In this document: piece after piece, positions 10,382 through 23,252 of the stretch
Layout of the letters: each line of letters begins with the position of its first letter
How positions within the stretch are numbered: the first letter of the stretch is position 1
The notes under the pieces: generated by a model
Told to the model about the DNA's origin: nothing
The model's input: the letters and a program-made list of their open reading frames with translations, nothing else
The model's database searches: none
Assembly (NCBI GenBank): GCA_001600455.1
Contig: BCKC01000006.1
Span: 186,001 to 250,000 of the forward strand
Length of the DNA stretch: 64,000 nucleotides
Reading direction: 5' to 3'
DNA from: Endocalyx cinctus
Taxonomy: Eukaryota; Ascomycota; Sordariomycetes; Amphisphaeriales; Apiosporaceae
Made by a program: the position numbers and the translations under genes

Positions 10382-13300
10382 CTAATTTCAATTGCTACAC
10401 TACCTTTGAAAACCCAAAAAAAAAAAAAAAGTAAAACACTCTTCAACCTGACAGTATTATACTATCAGTATGATTTAATTATAATATTCTTCTATTTCGT
10501 TATTATGACTACTATTGCTTTTTATTTTTTATCGTTACGTCGTCTCCGGTTTTTCCCCTCCAAGAAAAGATATGTCAAATACTATTCTAGTCTTTGTTTA
10601 GGCTTCGTTTTGTTTTATCGGATAATGCCTCTCTTTCGAGGGTGAACGCAGCAAGGCTTAGCAATGTCGATAATAAGTTAGAATCGAGTGGCAGAGTGGC
10701 TTGCACGTATTAACTTCCCGGTCATTCTAAGATCTATTGAGGTGACATTTACAAATCCTGGAGATGTTTAGAGAACCGTTGGGTCCATTTCTAGTCGGTC
10801 CTCCTTTTTGGTTTCTCCTGAATGTCTTTTTGCTAACACCTGCCTGTTTTCAGCGATTTTCAGGGCGTTACGCTAAATATAACCCATCCATGGATCCTAG
10901 CTCGTCTGCTCGCCGCCCCTGAAAATGTAAATAATGCACTGTATTTGTACTGTGAGACATCCCCTAACATCTTGAAACATTTTGGATAACCCTCACTATC
11001 CTCAAACGTATTTAAACAAATCATGGAGACTTTCGCTACTAGTATATAAATGATTTGAATGCCATGGCTATCGGGTATCGATCAAAATCTTAGATTATAT
11101 CTCGTTCCACTGAGAATCTGACAAGAGTGGGTTGATGTTTCCTCGGGCTTCAAGGGTTGAGAGTCTGAGAGTATCGGTAAGTACGGAGTATATGATGATA
11201 CACTGGCTGGCCTGGCTGACTGATATCGATCATAAACTGACGGCAATACTATGCGTACGTATAGAGAACCTTGGTCCTACGAGACCCCGCGAGGAACCAT
11301 ACCACTTATCATCATCCTCCTTGTCAGAAATCGGTAACGTACACATCGCCTTCGGCCTTTCTCTCTCTTGAAATACAACATCATGCTGGGATAGAATTCC
11401 TACGTTACTTTTCATCTCTTTCCACTTCTTCCTCTTTACTGTCCGCCTTCCTCTTCTTGTTTTTCCCTCCGCTCCACTGATGTACGTACGTTGACATGTA
11501 CGCTACGTTCAAATCTAGATCTTTATTGCCCGAACCCATGGTGTGTCGATCAATCGGTCGGCCACCGTCGATCAAACTAATCAATTAAACTACAACCAAA
11601 ACCACATTTTCTTGAACCCGTCTCTCTGTCTCACTCACCTTGATTTCGACTCAAGAAAATCAAGCTTCCTCTTCTTTTTATCTTTTCGCTTCACGTCAAA
11701 GTGGTCTTGGCAACGAATATGTCAATTCAACCGTTCACGTTATGATTTGCCGATACTTCGTTCCGCCCCAAACCCTCTCCGCTTCATGTTTCGAAGGTGA
11801 TAGATAATTTAGAAAAACATGCCGCTTCCAGCATTTGACGTGTCTTGGAAACGGAATTACCTAAATTCCGTGCATATCTACTGACTTGTCGACTGCCGTT
11901 TTATTTATGATGCCATCATGAACTCCGGGCCATGCGCTAACTGCGTGAAAAGAGAAAAAGAAAAGGCTACTCCGTGTAGAAACTACGTACCTACTTAAGG
12001 TATGCAACTGTATTAGGTTGAGCGACGGCGGGGAAGCCGTTCTCGCACAGATGATTTAGGAACCCAAACCGCGGCTTGACTACTTATAAAAAAAAGCATG
12101 ATGCATTTGGATCTTCGCGGTATATTAAACACCTTCACCGCATACTTTCGAATTTATCCGTGTAGAAGCGCATCACATGAATGGCATATTAATTGGGAAA
12201 GGGAAAAAAAAAATTAAGTCTGGGGAAGTGGCCACTGCGCTGCTGACTGTAGAACTTCAAAATTATCATTGGATATAAAAATTGCGTGTTATGACGAGGG
12301 ATCGGGAATTATAGAATATGGGGTACTCCCGCACATACTCACGCGCAGAAGACGATGGGATCGTGACACGTTACTGTTATCCATGGATGTACATATGTCC
12401 ACATGTGCCTGACCACCTTTGGTCATTAGGTCTGCTTTTTTTACTGTGGGTTTTGTATAATAACTTGGACCGGACAACGGCTTGATACTTGCAGATTGCA
12501 TATATAATCTAACCTAGTACATACGTACTTCCATACCTACTTACTATGCACATTACCACAGTACCGTGAGTAAGAATTAACCTAGGTAAAATCGTTCATC
12601 TTCCCCGTACTCCGCATTTCCAGCCCCCGTGTTCCCCAAACTCCACACTCCACAATCGGGAAGCTTATTAGGAAGGGACAAGACAAGGCGGAAGAAATCC
12701 TACCTTCAAAGTCAAGGATTATTGAAGAAAAAAACAGGATATCAAGGTAATTTAGACATTGGATTTTTTGACGGTAGAATTATTCATGAGTATATCTTGT
12801 TTTTTTTTTTTTTTACGTTGTCGTTATTGTTTATCTTCTGGGGTAATCGCTTACGATAATGACAGTAGATGAGCAATCGGATCTCACCTCAGGCTGTCAG
12901 GCAATAAATCCTTCAATTAACAACTAGGTCGAAGCCAGTATGAAATATACACACTATCATGAACGGCAGATAACGCCTGAGTTGGTGATCATCCAGCAAA
13001 GTCTCGATGTTAACATGACAGAAAATGTGATGATGAGGATAACCTCTGCATGGCTTATCTATCTGACCATTCTCAATCTATTGCTTTGCACTCTCACCCA
13101 ACTGCTTTACAGTATCGAGCAGATTAATCCATCACGGTTGAACCTTCTAATTCCTGACCATTTGTTCATCTATCATTCGGTCTATCTGACAACCCCTCAT
13201 TTTTCACCATACCGGAAGTGCATAAAGCAGTTCATGGGGTGTCGGTCTAGGTGGGTCGAACGACAGACAATCATTACCGAAATGGATCGCGGTCGGGTTA

Positions 13301-14766
13301 AGAGACACAGAGCAGAGACAATAAAAAAAAAGTCGTAATCGGTATCGGAGTACCATGGTCCATGAAGTTGTATCCTTTTATTTCCCCTTGTTTACCTCTT
13401 TTTTTTTTTTTTTTGCAGTAGTAGTAGTAGTATCCCCATTCTCGTTATTAACGAACCCCTCATCAAAACTGAAAAGATGGTATCATTACTCAAGGTTGAG
13501 ATCCACGTCTTTGCAGGGAATTGTTATTTTGTTGAGGGGAAAGATTGCGCCCTTTGGTTATTCATTACTTCTACCAGGACTCCGTATACTTCTTCCTCTT
13601 CATCTGGTGGCCAAGGAAATGCCTCGTTTTTTTTTTTTTTTTNTTTTTTTTTTTTCGCTTGGCTAGACATATGTATTGCTTTTCTTGTGCGTGCTCCAAA
13701 TACATATGATAATTGATTAAAAAGTCTGTGTGCAATGTTAGAGGATCATGTGCACATAAGCCGGATGGTTTAACATTTAACGTCATTGCATATATATACA
13801 TGCATCAATAAATATAAATATATACACCCGTGGACATAAATATATATATCGTGATGAGTAAATACTGCGTAAGTGGAAAGAGTACCGCAGTAATATCAAA
13901 GATGAGAGATGGGGTTTTTGTAAAGGACACGTTCTCATACTACTGTCTGTTTAATACCTGGTAGGTGGTGGTATATAGTAAAAAAAAAACTCCGGATGTC
14001 GGTATTTATTTTCTCTGTTGGAAATATGATATGCTACACTTACTGTTTAAGTACCTAGTAGCTATCATAGCGTATTGGAACATGGGGCTCCCCGCCCCCA
14101 CAGTTCAATCGCATCTGCATGCCCTCTTCTCCAATGCGGAGACGACTGGAGAATTACTGGAGATCAATTAAAACAATGCCCATGGGGAATAATAAGTACC
14201 TAGGCTGCTAGGTAGATACCTCAAATGATACAAATGATACACTTGACAAAAGAATTAGTAAGTGAGAGTACGGCTTTTTTATTTATTTATTAATCAATAA
14301 CAACATTCTTTGATGAACCGATTAAGTTTTTTTTTTTTTTTTTTTTTTTTATATATATACGGTGTTGCTTTTTAACGTTTATTATTTCCTATTATCATTG
14401 AAATTTAGCATTATTGATATACGTTACAGGTGTTATTCCCCCTACTACCCGGTGGACTTAAGTATCTTAGGCACTAGTAAAGTACCTGAAGCACTAGGTA
14501 CTGTAGCGTAAATAAGCTAAATGAAAAAGGCTGGAGAAGAAATGTCCGGGGTTCGGGTAACTCGTAACTCGTAACCAGCAAACATGGACAAAGAAGGGAT
14601 ACAATTGATGTTATTAGGTAGGTATTAATTATTATTATTACCATTACCTATTATTACCTATTATTACCTATTAAACCAAACAAACATACTACCTAATCAT
14701 TTTTTTGGGTTTCCCCATCTACACGTACACAGTAAACCTTGCTTAAGTGCCACTTCTTTTTTTTCA

Positions 14767-14793
<27 letters not shown>
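14767..14793. repeat. (TC)n microsatellite
   Basis: Pure dinucleotide run of about 27 bases in the pyrimidine-rich region upstream of the C2H2 transcription factor gene. Confidence 0.9.
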
Positions 14794-14797
<4 letters not shown>

Positions 14798-16216
14798 CTT
14801 CCCTCCTTTGCTTTACTTTATAAGCTTAATTCATTATATATATACCCGTGGATATATACATACATATCTTACGTATCTAATAATATCAATTGTAGTTCTT
14901 CCAATTTGAAATGATCTTTGTCACACAAAGTTTCTTAGTTCATAACTACGACCCGGTACAGAATTAATTACTTACAGTACATCTCTTCCTTTTCCTATAC
15001 TAGTTCACGTCACACGCCCCCATATCTCCGCATCTCTCCTCCTCCTCACTCTTCTCAACTCCTCACCAGTTTTTAACCAAGAACTACTACCACCACTCAA
15101 CCCCGAATTCGATGTCAACATAATAAAAAAAACAACGGAAGAGGAAGCTTAAGAATAATTAAGTATTAGTACTTACCTACTTTCCCGAATTTGCTTTTTC
15201 CTCAATTATCAGCCAAGTCATAAAGAATTAATAAAACACGAAAAATACTTGTCCGTATTTCCCTACTCTTTTTTGACTTTCCCCTCACCGGATCTTGTAA
15301 CATATTTGTGGTGAAATCCCCGTCTCTCCGCCCCGATTGTATATCTCTATGTCCGTATTGCTGTATAGATACTTGCGTTGGTATGTATTTTATGTATTAT
15401 ATTGTATCTCTGCTTGATTTTTTAAAGTTCTAATCTATCTCATGTATTTTTTCCCCTTCTCTATCTCTTGTATTCTCCACACGTGTTTGTTTTTCCATCA
15501 TATCATTCCTTCATAACTTCTCATCTTCGCATACTAATAAACCCGCCACTCATTGCTCTCCATTCGTCGCTACAGCCTTATCGTCATTCAACTCTAATAT
15601 GGTGACACATCGGCTCCTCGCCAGCCTTAATACATAACCTAGTCACCTTTAGCGTCACCGTCACACTCGTTCACTGGCTATCACTGTTACTGGTCCAACG
15701 TTTTGGTCGTCATCTACCTACTCGGATCTCAGCTCATCTCTTTAGACTCGTGTTATCCTCGGACTTTTTTTTTTTTATAGAGATCGTTTAATAAACCTTC
15801 TCGCCTCACCAAGGAGGAAAATTAATAAAGAATACAGTCAAAAAAAAAAAAAGAAACAAACGTCCCGAGAAGGACCTTCCGACTTCCTGTTCATCTGCTT
15901 GCAGATCTTCTCTTGGGGTTTAGAGCGGGTGGGCTGGGTATTGTGGTGGAAAGCCTACGTCAGGTGCCGAATATCTCCAAAGGGTTCGACGAATCCCACC
16001 ATCACCTTCGTCGATTCATCCATCAATCGTCCACCCCGCAAGACATTTCCTTCTTTCGGTATAACCTCTTGGCGTTTGACCTGTGTTGACGACCGTCTCT
16101 TTTCACCTTCCCCACTTCCCCGTGCTGCGTGACTCCCTTTTGCATAACATCCATAGTTTGTACAAGGGACTTACCCCATAAACATAATACTTCCTTGAGC
16201 ACGTATCTCTCCCCCA

Positions 16217-19200
16217 ATGCAGACCATGCCGTCGATAGAGGGAGTCGGGGTCCCTGTTACTACCGAAGAGAACGTGGAGGTCCGTCAACCGAAGCCAAAG
16301 ACCTTGCCGTGCAAATTCTGCGATAAACGATTCAGGTGAGCAGTCCTTCCAGAGGATCGGCGATAAAAGTCTTGGGCGCTTTTCTTTTTCTTTTTTTTCT
16401 TTTTTATCATCTTCCAGCCCATTCCATACCTTGCCGTTACTCATTTCGCTTCAGCTGGTAATATATCACTTACATGGGAATCTCCTGATTAGGCGTGTGG
16501 AGCATGTTCAACGACACGAGAGAACTCATACTAAAGAGAAACCTTTTTCCTGCACCTGGGCACGATGTGGAAAAACATTTGGACGTCGGTCAGTTTATTT
16601 CTTTTTTCTTTTTTCCTCTTTTTTTTTATATATACTTATTTAATTTACTCGTATTTGGGTTGGCTTTTTTCGTTCTTTTTTTTTCCCCTTCATTCTTTGT
16701 TGTTGTTTTATTTCGTTGTATATACTTATATCCGTCTTGTCACCCCCTATTTTATGCCCATGCACGTGCAACCACTCACCGTCATTGCTGCATGACAATC
16801 CACACCACCCCCCCTCTCTCTAGTCCTCAAGCCTCTTTTACTCCTGTAACGGAAAAAGAGAGCATTTTCCTCCAACATACTAAGCCTAGCCCCACATACG
16901 TACAATTCCTCCCCCCTCGTTCTAAAAAAATAAACATGCTTATATGGACATCAGAGATCTCCTTGTCCGCCACGAAAAGCTTGTCCACCTTAATGAAGGT
17001 TCCAATAAGGACGGCAACCGGCCGAGGAAGCCCTCCTCGGCCGGCGCTGCCCAACTATCGCTGTCAGCCGATAACCACGTCGACTCCGAAATGATGAGCT
17101 TACCGCGTCCGCATCCACAACATCAACATCAACATCAACATCAACATTTTCATTCGGAATCAATGCCGTCTACCATGGCCGTGTCTGCGCTTACGCATGA
17201 TCCGCGCATACCTGCTAGGGCTGCTGCCTGTAATCTTGACCTCCTGTCAGATGCCGCCACGCAGATCGCGTCCGCGAACGAAGTCAATTCGATGCAGCCC
17301 ATGATGACGGACATGACCCAGCCTGAAAATAATATAGCGCGTATCAAAACATACGACGAGGGTATTCCTTCCTACAGTGATCGTGGACGCGAAACGGATG
17401 GTGTAAATCTGTCGCTGGGATTACCGGGACCCGCGGGTCCGCCGGCTTTCGACGATTACAATATGTTTTTAGATGACTTTAATACTGCGTCGCATTTTCT
17501 TCCGCAGGTTTTTGAAGCGGAACAAGGTATGGCATTGTGGCCTAGGCACCTGGGTGGCGCTTCGAAGCCGTCGTCGCAGTTTCCTTCCCGCTTTCCCTCT
17601 CTAGCGCCGGATCCGAGAGATCCATCGGATAATGGAGTGGGCAGGATCCACGATGATTCCACCAGACCCTCACCCATGAGAGTATCTGCGACAGATCATA
17701 ATGTCATCAAAAATCGGCTAGACGAATTTTCGTCCGTTCTACCCAACGATTTCGTCTTTCCATCTCGACATACTCTTGTCCGATTTCTCGAGGGATATGC
17801 TTCTGGTTTTCATGAACATCTTCCCATCTTACATCTACCGACAGCCGTTCCAGCAGATATGGCGCCAGAATTGTTATTGGCAATCTTGGCTGTCGGAGCT
17901 CAGTACAGATTTGAAAGTCACCGGTCGAACGCATTATGGTACGCCGCTAGGGCTGTGGCCCACGAACAAATTCGACGGCGCCACAGTCATGAAGTTCATG
18001 GGTTATTGCCAACGCCCGCAGCATATAGTCCCCACTCTACTCGCCCTTCTCCAAGCCACGGATTCCGACATTCCTTTAGCTCTGTACAACAAGACCGGCC
18101 GATGACTCAAGACACACATCGCGAACCTTAGTAAGTCTTTTGATTTCTAACTAGCGAAACTATATGAATATACATTTAACATATCCCCCTTAATAGTTCT
18201 CCAAATACTCCACAATCTCGGATGGAAACTATTCAAGCTTTACTGTTACTTTTCGCTGTTGGACTATGGGGTGCAAAGGCCATTCTTCACGAAGCCTTGT
18301 CGCTTCAAAGCCTCCTGGCTTTACTGGTGCGGGAAGAAGGCTTTTTATCCGAATCTACGCAGACAGGCGACTGGGAATCGTGGATTCGGGTAGAGAGTGC
18401 CAACCGAACGAAACTTGTGACTTATTGTTTCTTCAATCTGTGTAGTATCGCTTATAATATGCCACCTTTGATCCTTACGTCCGAACTCAACCTCTTTTTA
18501 CCACATTCTTCCAAATTATGGCGGGCGGAAACGTCGTGGCAATGGCAGGATGCTCGGCATTCTTTCCCGAGCATGGATATCTCTCTACAGGACGCTTTTG
18601 GAAGGTTATTCAGTCGACCACCTCAGGGTCCACCGGCCTACATGTCCTCGCTAGGAAACTATATCCTTATCCACGCAATATTACAACATATATTTCTATT
18701 AAAACAGACGTCTTTCACATTGGTGCCTTCGTTTGAGGCACCGCGTGGACTGCGACTAGACGATGTCGAAGAATGTTTGCAAGCCTTAAGGATATGGCAG
18801 ATGAGTTTCGAGCAGCATCAGTCGCGGGTAGCGGAGACAAGCCCGCAGGTAGCGTCGGATGCGTTCCCTGGCGGCCCTGTGGCGTATAACTCGACGGCGC
18901 TATGGAGGCTAGCTTCGATTCGCCTTTTCACCGACATGAGCCCGAGTAGGACACTAGAGACAAGAGACGCGAACCAAATCGCGCAGGCGTTCAACGACGC
19001 CCCTTTTCTCGTCCGAAGTATCCGGTTAAACCGAGCTGTCTTGCAAGCTATACATGCACTGGCGATACTCGTTAGGCAGGGTGTCAACTATGTAGCCCGG
19101 AGAAAATCGGCCGAGTGGAGTATGCAGCATTCTCGTAAGTCTATTTATCTCACCGGTAGTCATTATTATATATCTACGTTGAAGATCTATTGAGCTAACT

Positions 19201-19651
19201 TTCGCACCCGCTTGCGCCCCGAAAACAAACAGTCTGCAACCTCGAATGCGCCGTACTCCTCTCCAAATGGCTCATGACGCTCGCTTCTATCGGACCGACG
19301 GATGCACCTCTCTCACCCGACGAACGAAGCCTCCTCGATATGCTACGCCACATGCTTGACGAGACGGAGTTCGCGGTACCTATCGATCCGTCTCTTGCCA
19401 ATAACAGCAGCAGCAGCGGAGGACCAGGCCCGCAGAGCATAGAGATGGCTGTTAGCGATGGGAATAAGCTTCGTCAGCTCGCGGTGGCAGTCATACGCCT
19501 CTGGGCAGAGACGTTTAAGGGCTCGCACATATTCGACATTGTCAAGGTAGTTGGCACGGGACTCGAAGGATACGCGGATTTGCTAGAAAAGCCCAGGGAT
19601 AGAACGCCGCTGGGCAGAATCGGGGTGGGCCACGGTGCTGGGCTCGGGTGA
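16217..19651 (+). CDS. Adr1-type C2H2 zinc-finger transcription factor with fungal-specific regulatory domain
   Basis: Five exons: 16217-16335, 16493-16588, 16955-18130, 18197-19134 and 19233-19651, giving 915 residues. Two adjacent C2H2 fingers are assembled across the first three exons: C32-x2-C35-x12-H48-x3-H52, the linker TKEKPF, then C60-x4-C65-x12-H78-x4-H83. The arrangement RRVEHVQRHERTH followed by RRDLLVRHEKLVH is the two-finger pattern of yeast Adr1 and its filamentous relatives. Residues about 84-340 are low complexity with a HQHQHQ run; from about residue 340 (beginning LDEFSSVLPNDFVFPSR) to the end lies a helical region matching the fungal-specific transcription factor domain (PF04082). 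It therefore binds DNA in the nucleus, but target genes are unknown. Intron 2, at 366 bases, is unusually long for this locus. The long pyrimidine-rich upstream region suggests a long leader. Confidence 0.88.
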
Positions 19652-20950
19652 GAATTGAGGCAATCTTTTTTTCTTTTTAATCTTTCTTTTCCAAGCGAGC
19701 ATGAATACCTTTGAATTCTTGTTATTGCGCTGCCTTCTTTTGCATGAGATCTAAGTGGGGAATATGGGCGAGAGTTCAGATTTAAAAGTTATCTGATAGA
19801 AAGATAGATAATTCGTTGATTTACTTCATGTCGAAATAAACTCGAAGTCGAGTAGATGTTCTTCTGTGCACGTAATCGATGCCTGCCTACAGTTGTGATA
19901 CTTGATACTGTTGTGTTATGTTACCCTCTATAATGGTGTTACCCCCATCCTGGAAATCCTATTGATTCTGCTACTGCGATTACTATTCAAATATCTCATA
20001 GGTTCTACTAAATCTCAAATATCGCACCCACGACTCCATAGCCTTTTGAGTTGATACTTCTCTCTACGCACACACTCTAAACTTGCGTACATGGATACTC
20101 AATAAACTCACTCTTTCATTTACTACTTTTCGTAACATAAAGTCGATCATTAAACCAGAGTCAGCAATGATGTAATTACACATAAGATAATACACCTCAG
20201 TTAAGTACCTTCTTAACTGTCACTTACCGTACCCCGGGAAATGTAACCGTCGGTATACGCGTAGTTCCAACTTCCCCCACGAAGATCATCGAACGACTTT
20301 TTGACGGGACCGTCGGTTAGATTAACGAGAGGCACAGACAAGGGGAAGAAATGCATAGGCTAAAATCTTCGTAATTAATCGTTGGGTTGGTGATTTAATC
20401 TGCTCTTAAAGTGGTGTGTACTAGGTATTATGGCGCGAGAAGGAGGATTTGCGAATTCTTGGGGTAAGTGGGGACGTTCTTCTCACTCATAGGCGAACAA
20501 CGAGAGAAGGGAAGAAGGTTTTGGTAATTTGATTGTAAATCAGATAGATAATAAGAAGGTCACTTTATGCAGTAAGAATGCTGTTATTGCAATCCGGGAT
20601 AGAGAAGGATTCCTGAGAAAACATCACGTGATGAAGATAATGGAAATTAAATGTGATGACCTCATCAACTACTTACTTCACGTGACAACGCGATGAGAAT
20701 CCTTACAAATCCGTCTCATTCCGCGCCGAGCGAGTCGCGTCACCTTTTCTTCTTTATTCGTTACTTTCATCGTTACATGACTCTTAATAAAGAACCATCA
20801 CTCCGTAACCAATTTTTTTCATTACGCCAGTTGACAATATATCGACTGATACTTTTTGTTATTAATTTCAGTTCTTTTTTTTTTCTTCATCCATTCATAC
20901 GCAGAAGGAACTCGTCTCCTAGTTTAGGTACCTATATAAAAGAAAGAATC
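19652..20950. other. Intergenic, no gene seen; two E-box-like CACGTG sites
   Basis: AT-rich spacer between two plus-strand genes. Two CACGTG hexamers lie at 20625-20630 (within the 12-base palindrome CATCACGTGATG, 20622-20633) and at 20679-20684, some 270-330 bases upstream of the DUF2461 start. The last 200 bases contain T-rich tracts and a probable leader. Confidence 0.5.
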
Positions 20951-23013
20951 ATGCCGCCTCGAAAACGCGCCGTCGCTTCTTCTTCTTCTTCGAGCGGGAA
21001 GTCCCAAGAGAAAACGACGATGGTGGTGGAGATCAAGGCCGCGGGAAACGCGCGCAGGCGATCGGGCCGCCTGAGTTCCGGGTCGGCGACCGGGAAGAGG
21101 AGCAAGTATTTCGAGAGCGAGAGCGAGGACGTCCTCGCTAGGGACGAGGGTCCTCCGCGGAAGAGGAAGAAAAACGCCGGCGTCGTTTCGCAGAGTAGCA
21201 CGCCCCGGAAGGCGGGAGCGCAATCTAAGGAAAGGAAGGTTGGTTCGGCTAAGAAGGCGGTGGTTCCTTCTTCTTTTTCTTCTGAGGAAGAGGAGGAAGA
21301 GGAGGAAGAGGAGGAAGAGGAGGAAGAGGAGGAAGAGGAGGAAGAGGAAGAGGCGGAAGAGAAGGGTGATGATGACGAGAGCGCTTTTGAAGACGAGGGC
21401 GAGGATGATGACGACGGGGAAGAAGAAGAAGAAGAAGGAAGTGATGAAGATAAGGAGGAGACTCCTCCACCTTCTCGGAAGAAAGTCGTGAGAGGAAGAC
21501 CGACAAAAGGGATGGGGAAATCATCCCCCGCTACTACTCCCCAGTCCATCAAGGCGAAAGCGAAGGCAAAGCAGAGTCCTTCTACTACTGCTTCCGCAAA
21601 GTCTAAAGCTAAGAAAGTGAAGGAAGATGAAGATGAAGATGAGGAAGAAAGCGATGATGCTTTCGAAAACTCGAGAGTTACCATCGTGCCACTCCCTCAG
21701 CTCCGGGATACCAATGGCGTCGAGTATGAAGATACGACGGTGCATCCGAATACCATGCTATTCTTGGGAGATCTAAAGGCGAATAATAATAGGAGTTGGC
21801 TAAAGTGTGAGTTCTTTTTTCTTCATTTTTTTCTATGCAACACCCTCACACGCTCATAACCCTCTGGATATCATGCTTACTTGATGCTAGTACACGACGG
21901 TGAATATAGGAGATCGTTGAAAGATTGGGAATCTTTCGTCGAAACACTCACGGAGAAGATCACTGAGGCGGACGAGACGATACCGGAGCTACCCATCAAG
22001 GACGTCATATTTCGCATATATCGCGATATTCGGTTTAGTAAAGATCCTACGCCTTATAAGGTAATTTTTATCATGATCTTTATTTAACAAGCGTAGAATG
22101 AGTTGCTGACTCTTTTAATATAGGCACATTATTCAGCTGCATGGTAAGAATCTCATCTCATCTAAATTCTCTCCGTATACACCATAGCCACATAAGGCAG
22201 AAGTTGGTCAAGTTAGGCCCCATATGCTAAAATTCACCCACCCAAAAGGTCTCGGACAGGTCGCAAAGGGCCATACGCATGTTACTACGTCCATCTAGAA
22301 CCGGGCGGCCACTGCATGGTCGGCGGCGGTCTCTGGCAACCGGAAGCCAGCGCCCTCGCCAAGCTGCGTCAGAATATCGACGAGCGACCCCATCGGATCC
22401 GTCGGGTGCTTATGAACCCGAATTTCAGGAAGGTTTTCTTGCCCGGTACTTTGGCGTCTCCCTCCAAAAAGAAGAAGACGGCCAAGAAAGGCGGTAACGT
22501 CGAGGATGAGGAGACCAGAGTCATCAAGGCGTTTGTGGGTAAAAATCAGGAAAACGCTTTGAAGACCAAACCGAAGGTAAGATGAAAATTTTCGATGGTG
22601 GTGAGTAGGAGGGGAGGCCTAGCTAATACGATGAAAAATAGGGCTACCACCCCGAGCACCGCGATATTGAACTCTTGAAACTACGGAATTATACCATCGG
22701 TCGGAGAATAGACGACGAGGAACTACTGGGCGATGACGCGCAGGAGAAGATCATGTCTGTTATTGAGGCTATGGTTGAATTTGTAAGTTTTTCTCCCTTT
22801 CCTCTCTCTGTCTCTCTCTCTCGGTCGTTCAAAAAAAAAAAAGAATGTCTAAAAGGGAGTTTTCGGTTTGTGGCTAATGAGATATAATAGGTTACGTACT
22901 TAAATAGAGTGGTTATGCCTGACCCGGGAGAAGATAGTTCATCTGATGAGGATGAGGACGGGGAAGAAGACCAAGATGATGATAATGATGATGATGAGCT
23001 CGGGGGAGAGTGA
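20951..23013 (+). CDS. DUF2461 family protein with acidic/basic disordered N-terminus
   Basis: Six exons: 20951-21806, 21891-22060, 22124-22143, 22249-22576, 22642-22782 and 22891-23013, giving 545 residues. The N-terminal 240 residues are disordered, with a basic, Ser-rich start (MPPRKRAV), a run of more than 20 Glu encoded by a GAGGAA repeat, and Lys-rich patches. The DUF2461 domain (TIGR02453) starts near residue 265 with NTMLFLGDLKANNNRSWLK, continues through HDGEYRRS, IFRIYRDIRFSKDPTPYK, and GGHCMVGGGLWQPE, and ends near residue 515, before an acidic tail. Exon 3 is only 20 bases but restores the conserved HYSAAW segment. DUF2461 proteins have no established biochemical role; the charged tails suggest nuclear location, which is inference. 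Confidence 0.88.
21283..21360 (+). repeat. Coding microsatellite (GAGGAA)n
   Basis: Tandem hexamers inside exon 1 of the DUF2461 gene encode an uninterrupted polyglutamate tract. Such tracts vary in length between strains. Confidence 0.85.
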
Positions 23014-23252
23014 GTTGCTGTGACGACGTAGAGAGTTTCAGGATATGCGTGTGAAGCGGCTGTACTTTAGCGTCCATTGAATAGAACAAAGGATATATAT
23101 GTATATACATGCAGATATCTATTTCGCGAATCAGGTTAGAGTGAGAGAAGATATTTCTTGTTTTTAAAATGTTCCTTTTATATCCAATTGGAAGTGATTT
23201 TCTTTTCAAATATGTACAAGGAGACAAGTATTACTGATGAGGATGTCCTCCA

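Larger units (their letters stand above)
8298..16216. other. Gene-poor AT-rich region; distal part is probable promoter/leader of the C2H2 factor gene
   Basis: About 7.9 kb without a supportable gene. The GH55 promoter occupies the first few hundred bases. Imperfect tandem TATGGTAAGG-like units lie at 8996-9023. Many poly-T/A tracts occur, and one unresolved base (N) sits in a poly-T run at 13643. From about 14700 the plus strand is strongly pyrimidine-rich, with a (TC)n tract at 14767-14793 and CT-rich sequence up to 16216, as seen in long leaders of fungal regulatory genes. A copy of TACGGAGTA is at 11182-11190. Open frames here (for example 12940-13338) have no codon bias or domain. Confidence 0.5.

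Noticed and set aside
12940..13338. 132-codon open frame with hydrophobic stretch
   Set aside because: No codon bias, no splice context and AT-rich random composition; treated as chance.
13643..13643. Ambiguous base N within poly-T
   Set aside because: An assembly or sequencing ambiguity in a homopolymer, not biology.
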